45,330 bases of DNA from Anaerolineales bacterium (GCA_020059485.1 JAGVCA010000045.1:1-45330); one strand, 5' to 3'; counted from the stretch's first letter, positions 1 through 8,806 are shown. The notes: generated by a model from the sequence alone, not told the origin. Made by a program: numbers and translations.

Positions 1-73
1 AGTCACCTGAATCCTCCTCCAGAAGCGACCGACAATGCTCTGGCTGTCTGCCTGATGATAGTTATTTCCGGCA

Positions 74-90
74 GATCTTCAAAGAAGATC
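74..90. other. Small perfect hairpin downstream of the UbiA gene
   Basis: A 7-bp inverted repeat (gatcttc / gaagatc) with an AAA loop lies about 30 bases past the stop of the minus-strand prenyltransferase gene. No T-run follows on the minus strand, so it is at best a weak terminator or an mRNA 3'-end structure. The rest of positions 1-120 shows no gene that I can support. Confidence 0.3.
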
Positions 91-120
91 ATACGATATG
101 ATCGCACAAAAGCAAATAAA

Positions 121-1161
121 TTAGTTTACTTGTAAAGATACCCAGAACTCGGGCAGGAAGGTGTGCAGGAGGATGTCGGCCAGCAGGCCGAGCATGAAGT
201 AACCGCCAAACGAGCGGTTGTTGACGAAGGCCAGCGGGGCAAAGTACAGCGGCCAGCCGCCCTGACCTTCCGGGAAGTCCGCGGGGCGGGTCTCCGGTTT
301 GGGCTGGAGGAAGGCCGGGAAGACCTGGCGCAGCGCGGGCAAGGCCAGCAGCACAACCGCCATGACCGGGGTGAAGTAGCGGGTCAGGATCAGGGCGATG
401 ACCAGCAGGTAGGAGGCGACCATCATGGCGATCACGGTGTAGCGGGAGATTCGCTCGCCGAGGACGACCGGCAAGGTGTAGATCTTCTTGGCGCGGTCAA
501 CGGCGATCTTGTCGATGTGCTTGCCGAAGATGACGGTGGTCACGCCGAGGACGTAGGGTAGGCTGGCCCAGACCACGTTCCAGTCCCAGGCGCCGGTCAG
601 GACGTAGTAGCCGCCGCCGATCATCAGCGGACCCCACACGAGCAGTACGGCGATCTCGCCCATGGCGATGTACTTGAGCGGCCAGGTGTAAAAGAGGACG
701 AAGAACGCGCCAGCGGCGATCAGCAGCAGGATGTTCAGGTCCCACGAGCGGGCGGCCACCAGGATCAGGCCGAAGGCCAGGGCGATCAGGCCGGTGACCG
801 CGGCGTAGGTCAGCAGCTGGCGGCGGGTGAGCAGTCCGTGGGCGATGGGCTGGGGTCCGTACATGGTGCGGAAGTAATTGTCCTGATCGACGCCGCGCAC
901 AAAGTCGGTGTAGTCATTGAGCAGGTTGTTGGCGGCGTGGGAGAAGATCAGACCGAGGGTCATGGCCAGCCAGGGGAGGAAGGCGAAGCCGCCATCGCGC
1001 CAGGCGAACAAGCCGGCCAGCGCGGCGGAGATGAAGGTCATGATGAGGACGGCAGCGCGGCTGGCTATCAGCCATTTGGAGATAATATCGAGGGCGTCCC
1101 ACTCGTCCTTCTCGACGGCCGGGATGACCTGGAGGGCTTTTTTCCACATGGATACGTTCAT
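121..1161 (-). CDS. UbiA-family prenyltransferase
   Basis: This is an integral-membrane prenyltransferase of the UbiA superfamily (346 aa). Family members transfer a polyprenyl or phytyl chain to an aromatic acceptor in quinone, heme or chlorophyll synthesis. The first Asp-rich motif is clear at residues 78-94 (NNLLNDYTDF, then GVDQD), and a second polar motif, DKIAVDRAKK, lies near residue 217 before PVVLGE. About nine hydrophobic segments alternate with these loops. The ATG at 1161 has AGGAG about 10 bases upstream. A MenA-like (1,4-dihydroxy-2-naphthoate) role would suit an anaerobic or facultative menaquinone user, but no other quinone gene is nearby, so the acceptor is unassigned. The gene is separated from the next minus-strand gene by about 190 bases. 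Confidence 0.9.
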   Translation of the reverse strand: MNVSMWKKALQVIPAVEKDEWDALDIISKWLIASRAAVLIMTFISAALAGLFAWRDGGFAFLPWLAMTLGLIFSHAANNLLNDYTDFVRGVDQDNYFRTMYGPQPIAHGLLTRRQLLTYAAVTGLIALAFGLILVAARSWDLNILLLIAAGAFFVLFYTWPLKYIAMGEIAVLLVWGPLMIGGGYYVLTGAWDWNVVWASLPYVLGVTTVIFGKHIDKIAVDRAKKIYTLPVVLGERISRYTVIAMMVASYLLVIALILTRYFTPVMAVVLLALPALRQVFPAFLQPKPETRPADFPEGQGGWPLYFAPLAFVNNRSFGGYFMLGLLADILLHTFLPEFWVSLQVN

Positions 1162-1253
1162 TTGATGGTAGCTCCTGAGATTGGGTTGGGGAAAATTATA
1201 CCAAGATTGTCGGAATTCAAGTAAATGGTAACGGGTAATAAGTAACGAAGGCG

Positions 1254-1300
1254 GGGTGAGTGGTGAATAGGGAGTGGGGAATGGTGATTGGTCAACTGGG
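1254..1300. repeat. Degenerate GTGAATGG-type intergenic tract
   Basis: The spacer upstream of the prenyltransferase carries a purine/T-rich tract built of imperfect units such as gtggtgaat, ggaatggtg and ggtgattgg. A closely similar tract lies at 5776-5815 in another spacer. This looks like a dispersed low-complexity intergenic repeat and not a gene; the short minus-strand reading frame across it has no protein-like composition. Confidence 0.4.
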
Positions 1301-1352
1301 CGGCGCGCGAGGGCGGCATGACCTGATGACTGGCAACTGACGACAAGTTAAA

Positions 1353-2318
1353 TTAAGGAGTGGGCGCGGTGGGCGTTGAGGTCGCTGTTGGGGTCGAGGT
1401 GGCGGTGGCGGTGTTGGTCGGGGTGGCGGTCAGGAAGGCGATGTCGAATTTCAGGCCACCGGCGGCACAGACGCGCTCGGGGTCGGCAGTGCAGGCTTCA
1501 AAGATGACGCTGAAGTTGTTGGCCTGTTCTGGGTCGAAGGGCAGGATGGCATAACCGGTGCCGCGGTACGGCAGGGTGTTGATGGTCTGCTGACATTCGT
1601 CCGGGGCGTTGGAGAATTGGCGGGAGGTGACGGTGGTCTGTAAGGCGTTGTTGGGCAAGTTGAAGACCTGCGCTCGCCAGGAAGCGATATTCCGGGAATA
1701 GGTATTGAAGACCCGGATGACGATCGAAGGCTGGCCGGCGCAGGTGATGACCCGCTCGAGGCGCAGGCTGGTGGAAGGCTCGGGGGTGCGGGAGGGCGTG
1801 CGGGTGGGAGTTTTGGTCGGCGGGGTGTTGACGACCCGGACGCTCTCCATGGCGATGGGAGCGGTGGTCAAGGCGGCCCATAGCCAGCACACGCCGGTGC
1901 CGGCCGGGTTCTCGACAACCCAGTAGGTCAGATCCCGCGAGCGGCCGACGATGTTGACGAACTGGCCGGCGCGCAGCAATATGACGAAGTCGTAACTGCT
2001 GCTGGGCCCGGTCCGGCAGTTGACGTCACCGGTCAGCACGGCCTGCGGTGGGAGGGTTGGGGTGGGGGTATCGGTGGGGGTCGGCGTGATGCTGGGGGTT
2101 GGGCTGATGGTGCCGGTGGCGCGCCGGGTCTCCGTGGGGGCGAGAGTGCTAATCGGCTGGACGGTCGGCAGCACGCTGGCGGTCTGGGCGACGATCTCCT
2201 CGGCAGTGGCCTGCAGATCCTCGACGGGCAGTTCGACCGTCTGGGGGCTGCAGCCAGCCCACAGCAGAAACAGGAGCACGGGCGGCAGAACTCGAAGCCA
2301 GAAGACCGATTTGGGCAT
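1353..2318 (-). CDS. Lipoprotein with bacterial SH3-like domain and Thr/Pro linkers
   Basis: This is a putative cell-envelope lipoprotein of 321 aa. I start it at the ATG at 2318, eight bases below the rimO stop, because the protein then begins with a hydrophobic leader ending in LLWAGC (Cys23 as lipidation site; Trp at -3 is atypical). A Thr/Pro-rich linker follows, then an SH3b-like domain at roughly residues 95-160 (TGDVNCRTGPSS, later VCWLWA). A second Thr/Pro linker leads to a Cys-containing domain of unknown family, and the protein ends in a TPT repeat tail. SH3b domains in secreted proteins often bind cell-wall or surface ligands, but nothing here shows the ligand. The tight spacing to rimO and the rodZ-like gene suggests one transcript. 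Confidence 0.75.
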   Translation of the reverse strand: MPKSVFWLRVLPPVLLFLLWAGCSPQTVELPVEDLQATAEEIVAQTASVLPTVQPISTLAPTETRRATGTISPTPSITPTPTDTPTPTLPPQAVLTGDVNCRTGPSSSYDFVILLRAGQFVNIVGRSRDLTYWVVENPAGTGVCWLWAALTTAPIAMESVRVVNTPPTKTPTRTPSRTPEPSTSLRLERVITCAGQPSIVIRVFNTYSRNIASWRAQVFNLPNNALQTTVTSRQFSNAPDECQQTINTLPYRGTGYAILPFDPEQANNFSVIFEACTADPERVCAAGGLKFDIAFLTATPTNTATATSTPTATSTPTAPTP

Positions 2319-2325
2319 GACCTGA

Positions 2326-3702
2326 TTATACTCCGGAGGCGTGCACTCCGGTGAGGTCATAGGTCAGCGCTCCGTTGATCTTGACGGGGACGATCTCCCC
2401 GATGGCAGGCAAGCTGGCGAGCCTGGGGTGCTGCTCGACAAACACCAGGCCGTCGATCTCGGGGGCGTCGCGGTAGGAGCGTCCGACTGCCAGGGGCGGC
2501 TGTCCGACCTCGCTTTCACCGTAGGCCTCGATCAGCACGTCGAGGGTCTGATCGATAAGCGCCTGGTTGGCGGCCAGTGAGATGTGTTGCTGCTGGGTCA
2601 TCAGGCGGTCGAGGCGCTCAAGTTTGACCTCCTTGGGGACCGGATCGCCGAATGGCTCGGAAGTGGTACCCGGCTCAAAGGAGAAGGTGAAAGCGCCGAC
2701 CCGGTCGAAGCGCATCTCGGCGGCAAAGTCAAGCAGGGTTTGGAATTCCTCTTCGGTCTCACCGGGGTAACCGACAATGAAAGTGGTGCGGATGGCCAGG
2801 TTGGGGATCGTCTGGCGCATCTTGCCGATGGTGTGGTGGACCCAGTCGATATTGGCTGGGCGGCGCATGCGGCGCAGGGTTTGTGGGTGGCCGTGCTGCA
2901 GGGGGATATCGAGATAGGGCAGCACCTGGGGCAGACCGGCCATGGTCTCGATCAGTTCATCGGTGACGTAGCCGGGATACGCGTACATGACCCGGATCCA
3001 GTCGATGGCAGGTGCGGCAGCGGCCAGTTCGTTGAGAAGATGGGCGAGGCCGTTCTTGAGGCCGAGGTCATTGCCGAAGTCGGTGGTGTCCTGGGCGATC
3101 AGGATGACCTCGCGCACGCCGCGCTGCTGCAGGCGGACGGCATCGCGCAGGACTGACTCGATCGGGCGGCTGACGAGCGTACCTTTAATCAGCGGGATGG
3201 CACAGAAGGCGCACGGACGGCGGCAGCCATCGGAGATCTTGATATAGGCGCTGGGACCTTCGATCGAGGCGCGCAGGATCTCGCCTTCGTCGGTGCCGAC
3301 GGTGTGGGCATCTGAGGGGAGGTGATAGAGCGGCTGGGGGTGCTGGCGGCCGCGCAGTTTTTCGATCAAGGTGAGGATATCCATCCAGCGGCGGGTGCCA
3401 AGCAGGCCGTCGATGCCGGGGACGCGCTCGAGGACCTGCTGCCCGTAGCGCTGGGTCAGGCAGCCGGCGGCGATCAGGAGCTGGCCATCCAGTTTGGTTT
3501 CGGCAAGATCGGCCAGGGCTTGATAGGATTCCTCCTTGGCGGGGCCGATAAAGCCGCAGGTGTTGACGATCAGGACGCCGGCCTGCTGTGGATCAAGGGT
3601 ATGCGTGTAGCCATTAACGGTCAGGATCTGACCGATCGATTCGGAGTCAACGGTGTTCTTGGCACAGCCAAGCGAAACCAGATGAAAGGTGTGAGAAGTC
3701 AT
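2326..3702 (-). CDS. rimO: Ribosomal protein S12 methylthiotransferase RimO
   Basis: RimO is a radical-SAM enzyme that methylthiolates the conserved aspartate of ribosomal protein S12. The 458-residue protein has the expected order: an N-terminal MTTase domain beginning HLVSLGCAKNTVDSE with cluster cysteines C13, C49 and C81; a radical-SAM domain with the CxxxCxxC motif at C160, C164 and C167 (SDGCRRPCAFCAIP); and a C-terminal TRAM-like domain ending in KINGALTYDL. The VSLGCAKN start and the RRPCAFC form favour RimO over MiaB. It lies 38 bases below the rodZ-like gene and 8 bases above the lipoprotein gene, consistent with an operon. Confidence 0.95.
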   Translation of the reverse strand: MTSHTFHLVSLGCAKNTVDSESIGQILTVNGYTHTLDPQQAGVLIVNTCGFIGPAKEESYQALADLAETKLDGQLLIAAGCLTQRYGQQVLERVPGIDGLLGTRRWMDILTLIEKLRGRQHPQPLYHLPSDAHTVGTDEGEILRASIEGPSAYIKISDGCRRPCAFCAIPLIKGTLVSRPIESVLRDAVRLQQRGVREVILIAQDTTDFGNDLGLKNGLAHLLNELAAAAPAIDWIRVMYAYPGYVTDELIETMAGLPQVLPYLDIPLQHGHPQTLRRMRRPANIDWVHHTIGKMRQTIPNLAIRTTFIVGYPGETEEEFQTLLDFAAEMRFDRVGAFTFSFEPGTTSEPFGDPVPKEVKLERLDRLMTQQQHISLAANQALIDQTLDVLIEAYGESEVGQPPLAVGRSYRDAPEIDGLVFVEQHPRLASLPAIGEIVPVKINGALTYDLTGVHASGV

Positions 3703-3740
3703 GAAAAATTCCTTGAGATATTGATAATTGGCTGCACCGG

Positions 3741-5018
3741 TCAGGGCACCGGGGTGCTCTGTGAAGGCGGAAGTTCCGACCCGCTCTCGGTGGGCACCGT
3801 GGTCGGGCTGGGGGTGATCTGGTCGGGGCGCAAGGTCGGTGTGGGTGCCTGGGTCGGGCGGATGATCCCGTCGCGGGTGTAGATGATCTCGACAACCTCG
3901 CCAAAAATGCCCAGCACTCCGGTATCCTGGTTATTGTAATAGACCTGCAGGGCAGCGGCGTTGCCGGTCAGCAGCTGGACCTGATTTTGGGCGTTGAAGG
4001 TGAGCGAATCGCCGGGTTCGGTGCGGCCTTCATAGGCGACCGTGCCGTCCACGGTGACCCGGAGAAAGGTGCGCTGGCGGGCGACGATGAAGACCTGTAA
4101 ACTGCTGCCGGCGGCGACCTGGACGGTCGGGATCGAGGTTTCGACTACGGCTTGTTCTTCAACCGGTTGGATCGCTCCGCTGACGGGCGCCTGCGTGGTG
4201 GGGGTCAATGTGGGCGGCGGCGTAGCTGTGGGAAGCAGCGCGTTCGCCAGCGAAGGGGCAGTGGGGAGCGGGACCTGCTCGGCGGAGGTGCGGGTGACCC
4301 GGCCGATTCCCCAGATCGTCAGGACGACCACCAGCAGGCCGAGGGATGAGATCAGCACCAGGTCGGGCGATACGATCAGGCGGACCCAGTCGGGCAGGCG
4401 CACGGCGCGTGTCTCCCGGCGGGGGCGGGGACGCGGCTGGATGGCGATGGGGGCGACTTCCTGGCGGGCGGTCAGACGGCTCTGCAAGGCATCTGCATAT
4501 TTCTGCATGATGGGATCAGGCTTGAGATCCAGGAAGTTGACGTAATTGCTGAGCATACCGCGTGCCTGGGCCGGAGAGGGGAAGCGGTCGAAATCGCCGG
4601 CCTCGATGTAAGCGAGGTAATGCTCCGGGATGCGGGTATGGGCTTCGATTTCGGCGGGGGAGAGGCCAAGCAGGTCGCGGCGGGTGCGGAGGGTGTCACC
4701 GATCTCGGCGAAGGCCAGCTGCCAGGAAAGTGATTCGGCGGTGTCTGGTTCTGCCGGATCGGACACCGAGACTTCGGGTTCGGGTGCGATCTGTTCAGCA
4801 GCCGGTGGCGACGCAGGGGTCAGATCTACACCCAGTCGGTTGGCATACAGCCGCAAAAAGCCGCGTGCCTGGGGCCGGGAAGGAATGCGCTCGAGGGCGT
4901 TCTCTTCCAGGGCGCGGAGGTAGGCGGGTTTGATGTGAAGCTCTTCAGCGACCTGCTCAAGGGTGAGTTGGTGGTCCTGGCGAGCCTGGCGGAGTTTTTC
5001 GCCGATAGTCATATCCAT
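3741..5018 (-). CDS. RodZ-like protein with two Cro/CI-type HTH domains
   Basis: This 425-residue protein resembles RodZ, which links MreB to the membrane in rod-shaped cells. It carries two HTH_25-type domains: residues 4-66 (IGEKLRQARQDHQLTLEQVA) and residues 105-167 (IGDTLRTRRDLLGLSPAEIE). Both end in the QARGFL/QARGML-like segment typical of the family. After a basic stretch (RPRPRRETR) comes one membrane segment at about 218-238, then a Thr/Pro linker, a DUF4115-like beta domain at about 295-385 and a Thr/Pro tail. The doubled HTH is unusual against the single one in E. coli RodZ. It heads a likely operon with rimO and the lipoprotein. Confidence 0.8.
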   Translation of the reverse strand: MDMTIGEKLRQARQDHQLTLEQVAEELHIKPAYLRALEENALERIPSRPQARGFLRLYANRLGVDLTPASPPAAEQIAPEPEVSVSDPAEPDTAESLSWQLAFAEIGDTLRTRRDLLGLSPAEIEAHTRIPEHYLAYIEAGDFDRFPSPAQARGMLSNYVNFLDLKPDPIMQKYADALQSRLTARQEVAPIAIQPRPRPRRETRAVRLPDWVRLIVSPDLVLISSLGLLVVVLTIWGIGRVTRTSAEQVPLPTAPSLANALLPTATPPPTLTPTTQAPVSGAIQPVEEQAVVETSIPTVQVAAGSSLQVFIVARQRTFLRVTVDGTVAYEGRTEPGDSLTFNAQNQVQLLTGNAAALQVYYNNQDTGVLGIFGEVVEIIYTRDGIIRPTQAPTPTLRPDQITPSPTTVPTESGSELPPSQSTPVP

Positions 5019-5035
5019 CAGTTCATTTATAACAC

Positions 5036-5074
5036 AAAGACTTGCCCCTGATGCTCTGTTGCGGGCAAGTCTTT
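5036..5074 (-). terminator. Intrinsic-type terminator after rplI
   Basis: A perfect 12-bp inverted repeat (aaagacttgccc / gggcaagtcttt) with a 15-base loop lies 24 bases past the rplI stop. On the minus strand it is followed by tttgtgtt, a short T-rich stretch. It separates rplI from the rodZ-like operon. Confidence 0.7.
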
Positions 5075-5097
5075 GAAATGATCAATCGGTCAGCAGA

Positions 5098-5694
5098 TCA
5101 GTCTTCGGCTTGCTCTTCTTCCAAATCCTGTGCGGCTTCGTCCTCGATCTCATCGGCTTCGGCGACAACCTCTTCGATGTCTTCCTCAACCTCTTCGATG
5201 GTCTCTTCCAGCAGTTCCTCGGCCTCGATCATGTAAGTCTCGGGGGATTCACCTTCACGGTAAACCACCACTTTGAATTCCGGGATCAGGTCGATGGTCA
5301 GGCGAGCCTTGATAGTGTGCATGCCGAGCAGACGAAGCGGCTGGGAGTCGATCTGACGTTTGCTCAGGTCGGTGCCTAGCTGATTATTCAGCTCGTCGAC
5401 GATCATCTGGGTGGTGATCGAGCCGTAGAGCTTGCCAGTCTCGCCAGCGCGGGCCGGGAAGACCAGACGGACATCCTGCAGTTGCTTGGCAACACCAGAC
5501 ATTTCCTGGTTGAGGACTGCGCGCTTGCGGTCTGCCTCTTCCTGGATGCGTTCAGACTGGGAGAGCGCTCCCGCAGTGGCGAGCGTAGCCAGCCCCTGGG
5601 GGATTAAATAGTTCCGTCCATAACCATTGGCGACCTTTTTGACCTCACCGGCACGACCAAGATTATAGACGTCTTCGAGGAGTAGTACTTTCAT
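5098..5694 (-). CDS. rplI: 50S ribosomal protein L9 with extended acidic tail
   Basis: L9 binds 23S rRNA at the base of the L1 stalk and helps keep the reading frame. The N-terminal signature is intact (LGRAGEVKKVANGYGRNYLI at residues 12-31), and the central helix and C-terminal domain follow to about residue 150. Typical L9 is about 148-150 aa; this one is 198 aa, because the last roughly 45 residues form a Glu/Asp-rich tail (EELLEETIEEVEEDIEEVV and on). The frame is uninterrupted into the tail and a terminator follows, so the extension is genuine sequence. Acidic ribosomal-protein extensions occur in some phyla; its function is not known from the sequence. The gene appears monocistronic. 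Confidence 0.95.
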   Translation of the reverse strand: MKVLLLEDVYNLGRAGEVKKVANGYGRNYLIPQGLATLATAGALSQSERIQEEADRKRAVLNQEMSGVAKQLQDVRLVFPARAGETGKLYGSITTQMIVDELNNQLGTDLSKRQIDSQPLRLLGMHTIKARLTIDLIPEFKVVVYREGESPETYMIEAEELLEETIEEVEEDIEEVVAEADEIEDEAAQDLEEEQAED

Positions 5695-5775
5695 TTTTTC
5701 AAGCCCTTTCGTTCTATAGATTTCCTGGGCGAAGGGTACAACGCACCAGACGGCTGATTATACCAGAAATAGGGG

Positions 5776-5815
5776 AGATGTGAATGGTGAAATGTGAATG
5801 GTGAGTAGTGAACTG
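5776..5815. repeat. GTGAATGG-type intergenic tract, second copy
   Basis: Units of atgtgaatggtga repeat imperfectly in the rplI upstream spacer and resemble the tract at 1254-1300. The tract contains no gene. Confidence 0.4.
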
Positions 5816-5853
5816 GGATTCTGGGAGTTGTGATCCTGGTGGAGAAATAAAAA

Positions 5854-5895
5854 CAGATTGCTGCGCCTGCCGCCCGGAGTCGCGCTCGTAATGAC
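5854..5895. repeat. Dispersed intergenic repeat (GATTGC...CGTAATGAC type), copy 1
   Basis: The stretch begins acagattgctgcgcctgccg and ends gcgctcgtaatgac. The same frame of motifs (agattgtttcgcctgccgcc ... gcgcaatgac) occurs at 11549-11588. GATTGC/CAATGAC-flanked repeats of this kind are common in the spacers of many bacterial genomes. The two copies here differ in the middle but share both ends. Confidence 0.5.
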
Positions 5896-5922
5896 AAGAT
5901 CAAGGGATGGCATCCCGAAGCG

Positions 5923-6690
5923 TCAGAGGGTGACGCGCTCGGGGTGGGCGTAAACGTTGAAACGGTGGCCGCGGGCGTACCCGATCAGGGTGATGCCGAG
6001 CCGTCGGGCCAGATCAACGGACATGGAAGTGGGGGAGGTCCGGGAGATGAGGACAGATGCCCTGAACCGGGCGGCTTTCTGCAGCATCTCGGAGCTGATC
6101 CGACCGGTGGTGAGGATGATCTTGGGATCCACCTGGAGACCTTCGATCAGGATCCGGCCGGCGATCTTGTCCAGGGTGTTGTGACGGCCGACATCTTCTA
6201 ACTGGAAGATCAAGCCATCGGTGGAGGCCAGGGCCGAGGAGTGCACCCCGCCGGATTTGCGGTAGATATCCTGCGCTTCGAACAGGCTGCGGATTAGGCC
6301 GAGGATATGATCGGGGGAGAGGACCAGACCATCCGGCGGGACCGGTTCGATCTCATCGAGGACGGCGGTGGTGTAGCCGCCGGTGCAGCCGGAAGTGCGG
6401 CGCCAGTTGCGGGGTTCATCCACGCTGCGGTCGAGCCAGATATCGACATTATCGAAATGCTCGCAGACGCGGACGTCGAGCACCTCCCGCATGGAGGAGA
6501 TGATCTTCTCGTTGTAGAGGAAGCCGACAGCCAGCGCTTCGAGGTCCACCGGGGAGCACATGAAAGTCAGCCAGACCTGGCCGTTGACGGTCAGGGAGAC
6601 GGACTGCTCGACGATCACGCCATCTTCGGTCTGGGCGGTTTCTCCGTGCTGGTATTTGTGGATCAGAGAGGTGTGATAGGCTTCAACCAT
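5923..6690 (-). CDS. fdhD: FdhD, formate dehydrogenase sulfurtransferase/accessory protein
   Basis: FdhD passes sulfur from a cysteine desulfurase to the molybdenum cofactor and is needed for formate dehydrogenase activity. I choose the ATG at 6690 (MVEAYHTSLIHKY, 255 aa), 11 bases below the fdhA stop; an upstream in-frame start would overlap fdhA and add a non-homologous leader. The family core is clear: LEALAVGFLYNEKII, the SGCTGG loop that corresponds to the cysteine loop, SGGVHSSALAS, DVGRHNTLDKIAG, LTTGRISSEMLQKAA and the C-terminal IGYARG. The loop has only one cysteine where E. coli FdhD has two. It is the last gene of the formate dehydrogenase operon. A short hairpin at 5904-5916 may mark the transcript end. 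Confidence 0.93.
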   Translation of the reverse strand: MVEAYHTSLIHKYQHGETAQTEDGVIVEQSVSLTVNGQVWLTFMCSPVDLEALAVGFLYNEKIISSMREVLDVRVCEHFDNVDIWLDRSVDEPRNWRRTSGCTGGYTTAVLDEIEPVPPDGLVLSPDHILGLIRSLFEAQDIYRKSGGVHSSALASTDGLIFQLEDVGRHNTLDKIAGRILIEGLQVDPKIILTTGRISSEMLQKAARFRASVLISRTSPTSMSVDLARRLGITLIGYARGHRFNVYAHPERVTL

Positions 6691-6700
6691 GGGGATGACC

Positions 6701-8806
6701 TCATTCGGCCAGCGGCTCGACGGCCACGGCGCATACTTTGTAATCCGGGATCTTGGCGCGTTCATCACGAACGTCCATCGTCAGCTCATTGGCGGCGGCC
6801 TCGGCGAAATGGAAGGGGATGAAGACCATGCCCTGGGGAGATCGCTCGGTGACCAGCGTGCGGACCCGGATCTGGCCGCGGCGGGAGCGGACCTGGATCC
6901 AGTCGCCGGCCTGGACGCCCAATTGGTCAGCGTCAAGGGGGTGGATCTCGACGGTCGGTTCTGGATAGATATCGTCCAGCTTGGAGCGGCGGGTCATGGT
7001 GCCGCCGTGCCAGTGATAGAGCACCCGGCCGGTGGAGAGGATGAAGGGGAACTCGTCGTCGGGGAGTTCGGCGGAGGGGTTGTAATCCAGGCTGACCAGC
7101 TGGCCTTTGCCGCGCGGGAAGGTATCGGTAAACAGGTAGGGCGTGCCGGGGTGATCGGGCGTGGGGCAGGGCCAGTGCACGCCGGACTCGCGTTCCAGCC
7201 GGTCGTAGGTGATGCCCTGGAATGGCGGAGTCAAACGGGCCATCTCATCCCAGATCTCGGCGGGAGAGGTGAAGCTGAACCCGGCGCTGCTTTCCCGGCC
7301 CAGGCGCTGCTCGACGCGCACGGCCAGATCGCAGAGGACTTCCCAGTCGGCGCGGGCCTGGCCGGGAGAGGGTACGGCCGGACGGATGAGCTGGACGCGG
7401 CGGTCGCTGTTGGTGAAGGTGCCGGATTTTTCGGCGAAACTGGCCGCCGGGAGGAGGATATCGGCATATTCCCCGGTCTCGTTGAGGAAGATATCCTGGA
7501 CGAGAATGAAATCGAGGTCTTCCATCACATGGCGGGCATGACGCAGGTCGGGTTCGCTCATCATCGGGTTTTCGCCCATGACGAAATAGGCCTGTATAGC
7601 GCCGCGCTCAGCGGCATCGACCATTTCCATCGTGGTCAAACCCTCCTGCGGGTTGAGAAGCACACCCCAGTCCCGTTCGAATTTCGTGCGGATCTCGTCA
7701 TCGGTGACGAGCTGGTAGCCGGGGAAGACGTTTGGCAGGCCGCCGGAATCGGAGCAGCCCTGGACGTTGTTCTGGCCGCGCAGCGGGTTGAGGCCGCTGC
7801 CGGATTTCCCAAGGTTGCCGGTCAGGAGCGCCAGATTGGAAAGGGATAGGGCGTTGTCGGTGCCGTGGACGCTCTGGCTGATGCCCATGCCCCAATAGAT
7901 GGCGGCCTGGTTGGCCTGGGCATACAGCCGGGCGGCCGTGCGGATGTCGGCTGCCGGGACGCCGGAGATGGCCTCCGCCCATTCGGGGGTCGAATCGCTG
8001 ATCTCAAGCCGGTAGTTCTCGAAATTCTCGACCCGCTCGCGGAGAAAGTCCCGGTCAACCAGGTTTTCGGAAACGATCACCTGGGCCATGGCCTGGAACA
8101 CGGCCACATCGGTGCCGGCGGTGGGGCGCAGCCAAAGTTCGGCAAACTGGCACAGTTCGATCTCCCGGGGGTCAACGACGACCATTTTGGCACCGTGATT
8201 GACAATTGCCTCGCGCAGGAAGGTGCTGATGACGGGATGGGTCTCGGTCGTGTTGGAGCCGGTGACGATGAACATATCGAGGTCTTTCATCTCGGCGATG
8301 GAATTGGACATGGCCGAGGAGCCGATGGCGATTTGCAATCCGGTGACAGAGGCGGCATGGCAGAGCCGGGCGCAGTGGTCGACATTGTTGGTGCCGATGA
8401 CGCCGCGGATGAATTTCTGAAAGATGTAATTGTCCTCGTTGGTGGCTTTGGCGGAACAGAAGGTGCCGATGGCGTCACCGCCGCGCGCCTGGACGATCTC
8501 GGCAAGGCGGTCAGCAGCCAGATCGAGGGCTTCATCCCAGGTGGCAGGGCGAAAGCCCTCCAGGCCGACTGGCTGGCGGGGTTTACTGCCGAGATCTTTG
8601 CGGATCAGGGGCTGGGTCAGGCGGGAGGGGTGATGGACAAAATCGACCCCGAAACGGCCTTTGGAGCACAATCGGCCGAAATTGGGGGCGATATTGAAGG
8701 GAGCGTCGACTTTGTAGATGCGGTCGTTGCGGACCTTGAGGTCGATCTGACAGCCGACCCCACAGTACGGGCAAGTGCTGCGGACGGAGGTATCTGCTTC
8801 AGCCAT
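6701..8806 (-). CDS. fdhA: Formate dehydrogenase catalytic (molybdopterin) subunit
   Basis: This is a molybdo/tungsto-bis-PGD oxidoreductase of the formate dehydrogenase type (701 aa), expected to oxidise formate to CO2 or run in reverse. The start at 8806 (MAEADTSVRSTCPYCGVGC) is preferred: it overlaps the previous gene by 8 bases, while the longer open frame upstream is only an out-of-frame shadow of that gene. The [4Fe-4S] ligands are C12, C15, C19 and C47, with Lys49 in CSKG. The metal ligand is Cys149 followed by His150 (ARLCHAAS), so this is the cysteine and not the selenocysteine form. The MGMGISQ-type motif, GLNPLRGQNNVQG, and a C-terminal MopB_CT domain (FILSTGRVLYHWHGGTMTR) follow. 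Neighbours supply the NAD-linked electron path. Confidence 0.95.
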   Translation of the reverse strand: MAEADTSVRSTCPYCGVGCQIDLKVRNDRIYKVDAPFNIAPNFGRLCSKGRFGVDFVHHPSRLTQPLIRKDLGSKPRQPVGLEGFRPATWDEALDLAADRLAEIVQARGGDAIGTFCSAKATNEDNYIFQKFIRGVIGTNNVDHCARLCHAASVTGLQIAIGSSAMSNSIAEMKDLDMFIVTGSNTTETHPVISTFLREAIVNHGAKMVVVDPREIELCQFAELWLRPTAGTDVAVFQAMAQVIVSENLVDRDFLRERVENFENYRLEISDSTPEWAEAISGVPAADIRTAARLYAQANQAAIYWGMGISQSVHGTDNALSLSNLALLTGNLGKSGSGLNPLRGQNNVQGCSDSGGLPNVFPGYQLVTDDEIRTKFERDWGVLLNPQEGLTTMEMVDAAERGAIQAYFVMGENPMMSEPDLRHARHVMEDLDFILVQDIFLNETGEYADILLPAASFAEKSGTFTNSDRRVQLIRPAVPSPGQARADWEVLCDLAVRVEQRLGRESSAGFSFTSPAEIWDEMARLTPPFQGITYDRLERESGVHWPCPTPDHPGTPYLFTDTFPRGKGQLVSLDYNPSAELPDDEFPFILSTGRVLYHWHGGTMTRRSKLDDIYPEPTVEIHPLDADQLGVQAGDWIQVRSRRGQIRVRTLVTERSPQGMVFIPFHFAEAAANELTMDVRDERAKIPDYKVCAVAVEPLAE

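Noticed and set aside
163-561. Plus-strand open frames across the minus-strand genes of the first 11 kb
   Set aside because: They are antisense shadows of GC-rich genes, rich in Gly/Gln/Asp/Arg and without ribosome sites.
8358-8366. Possible selenocysteine in FdhA
   Set aside because: The metal-ligand codon in ARLCHAAS is a cysteine codon and no in-frame TGA is present, so no selenocysteine insertion is needed.
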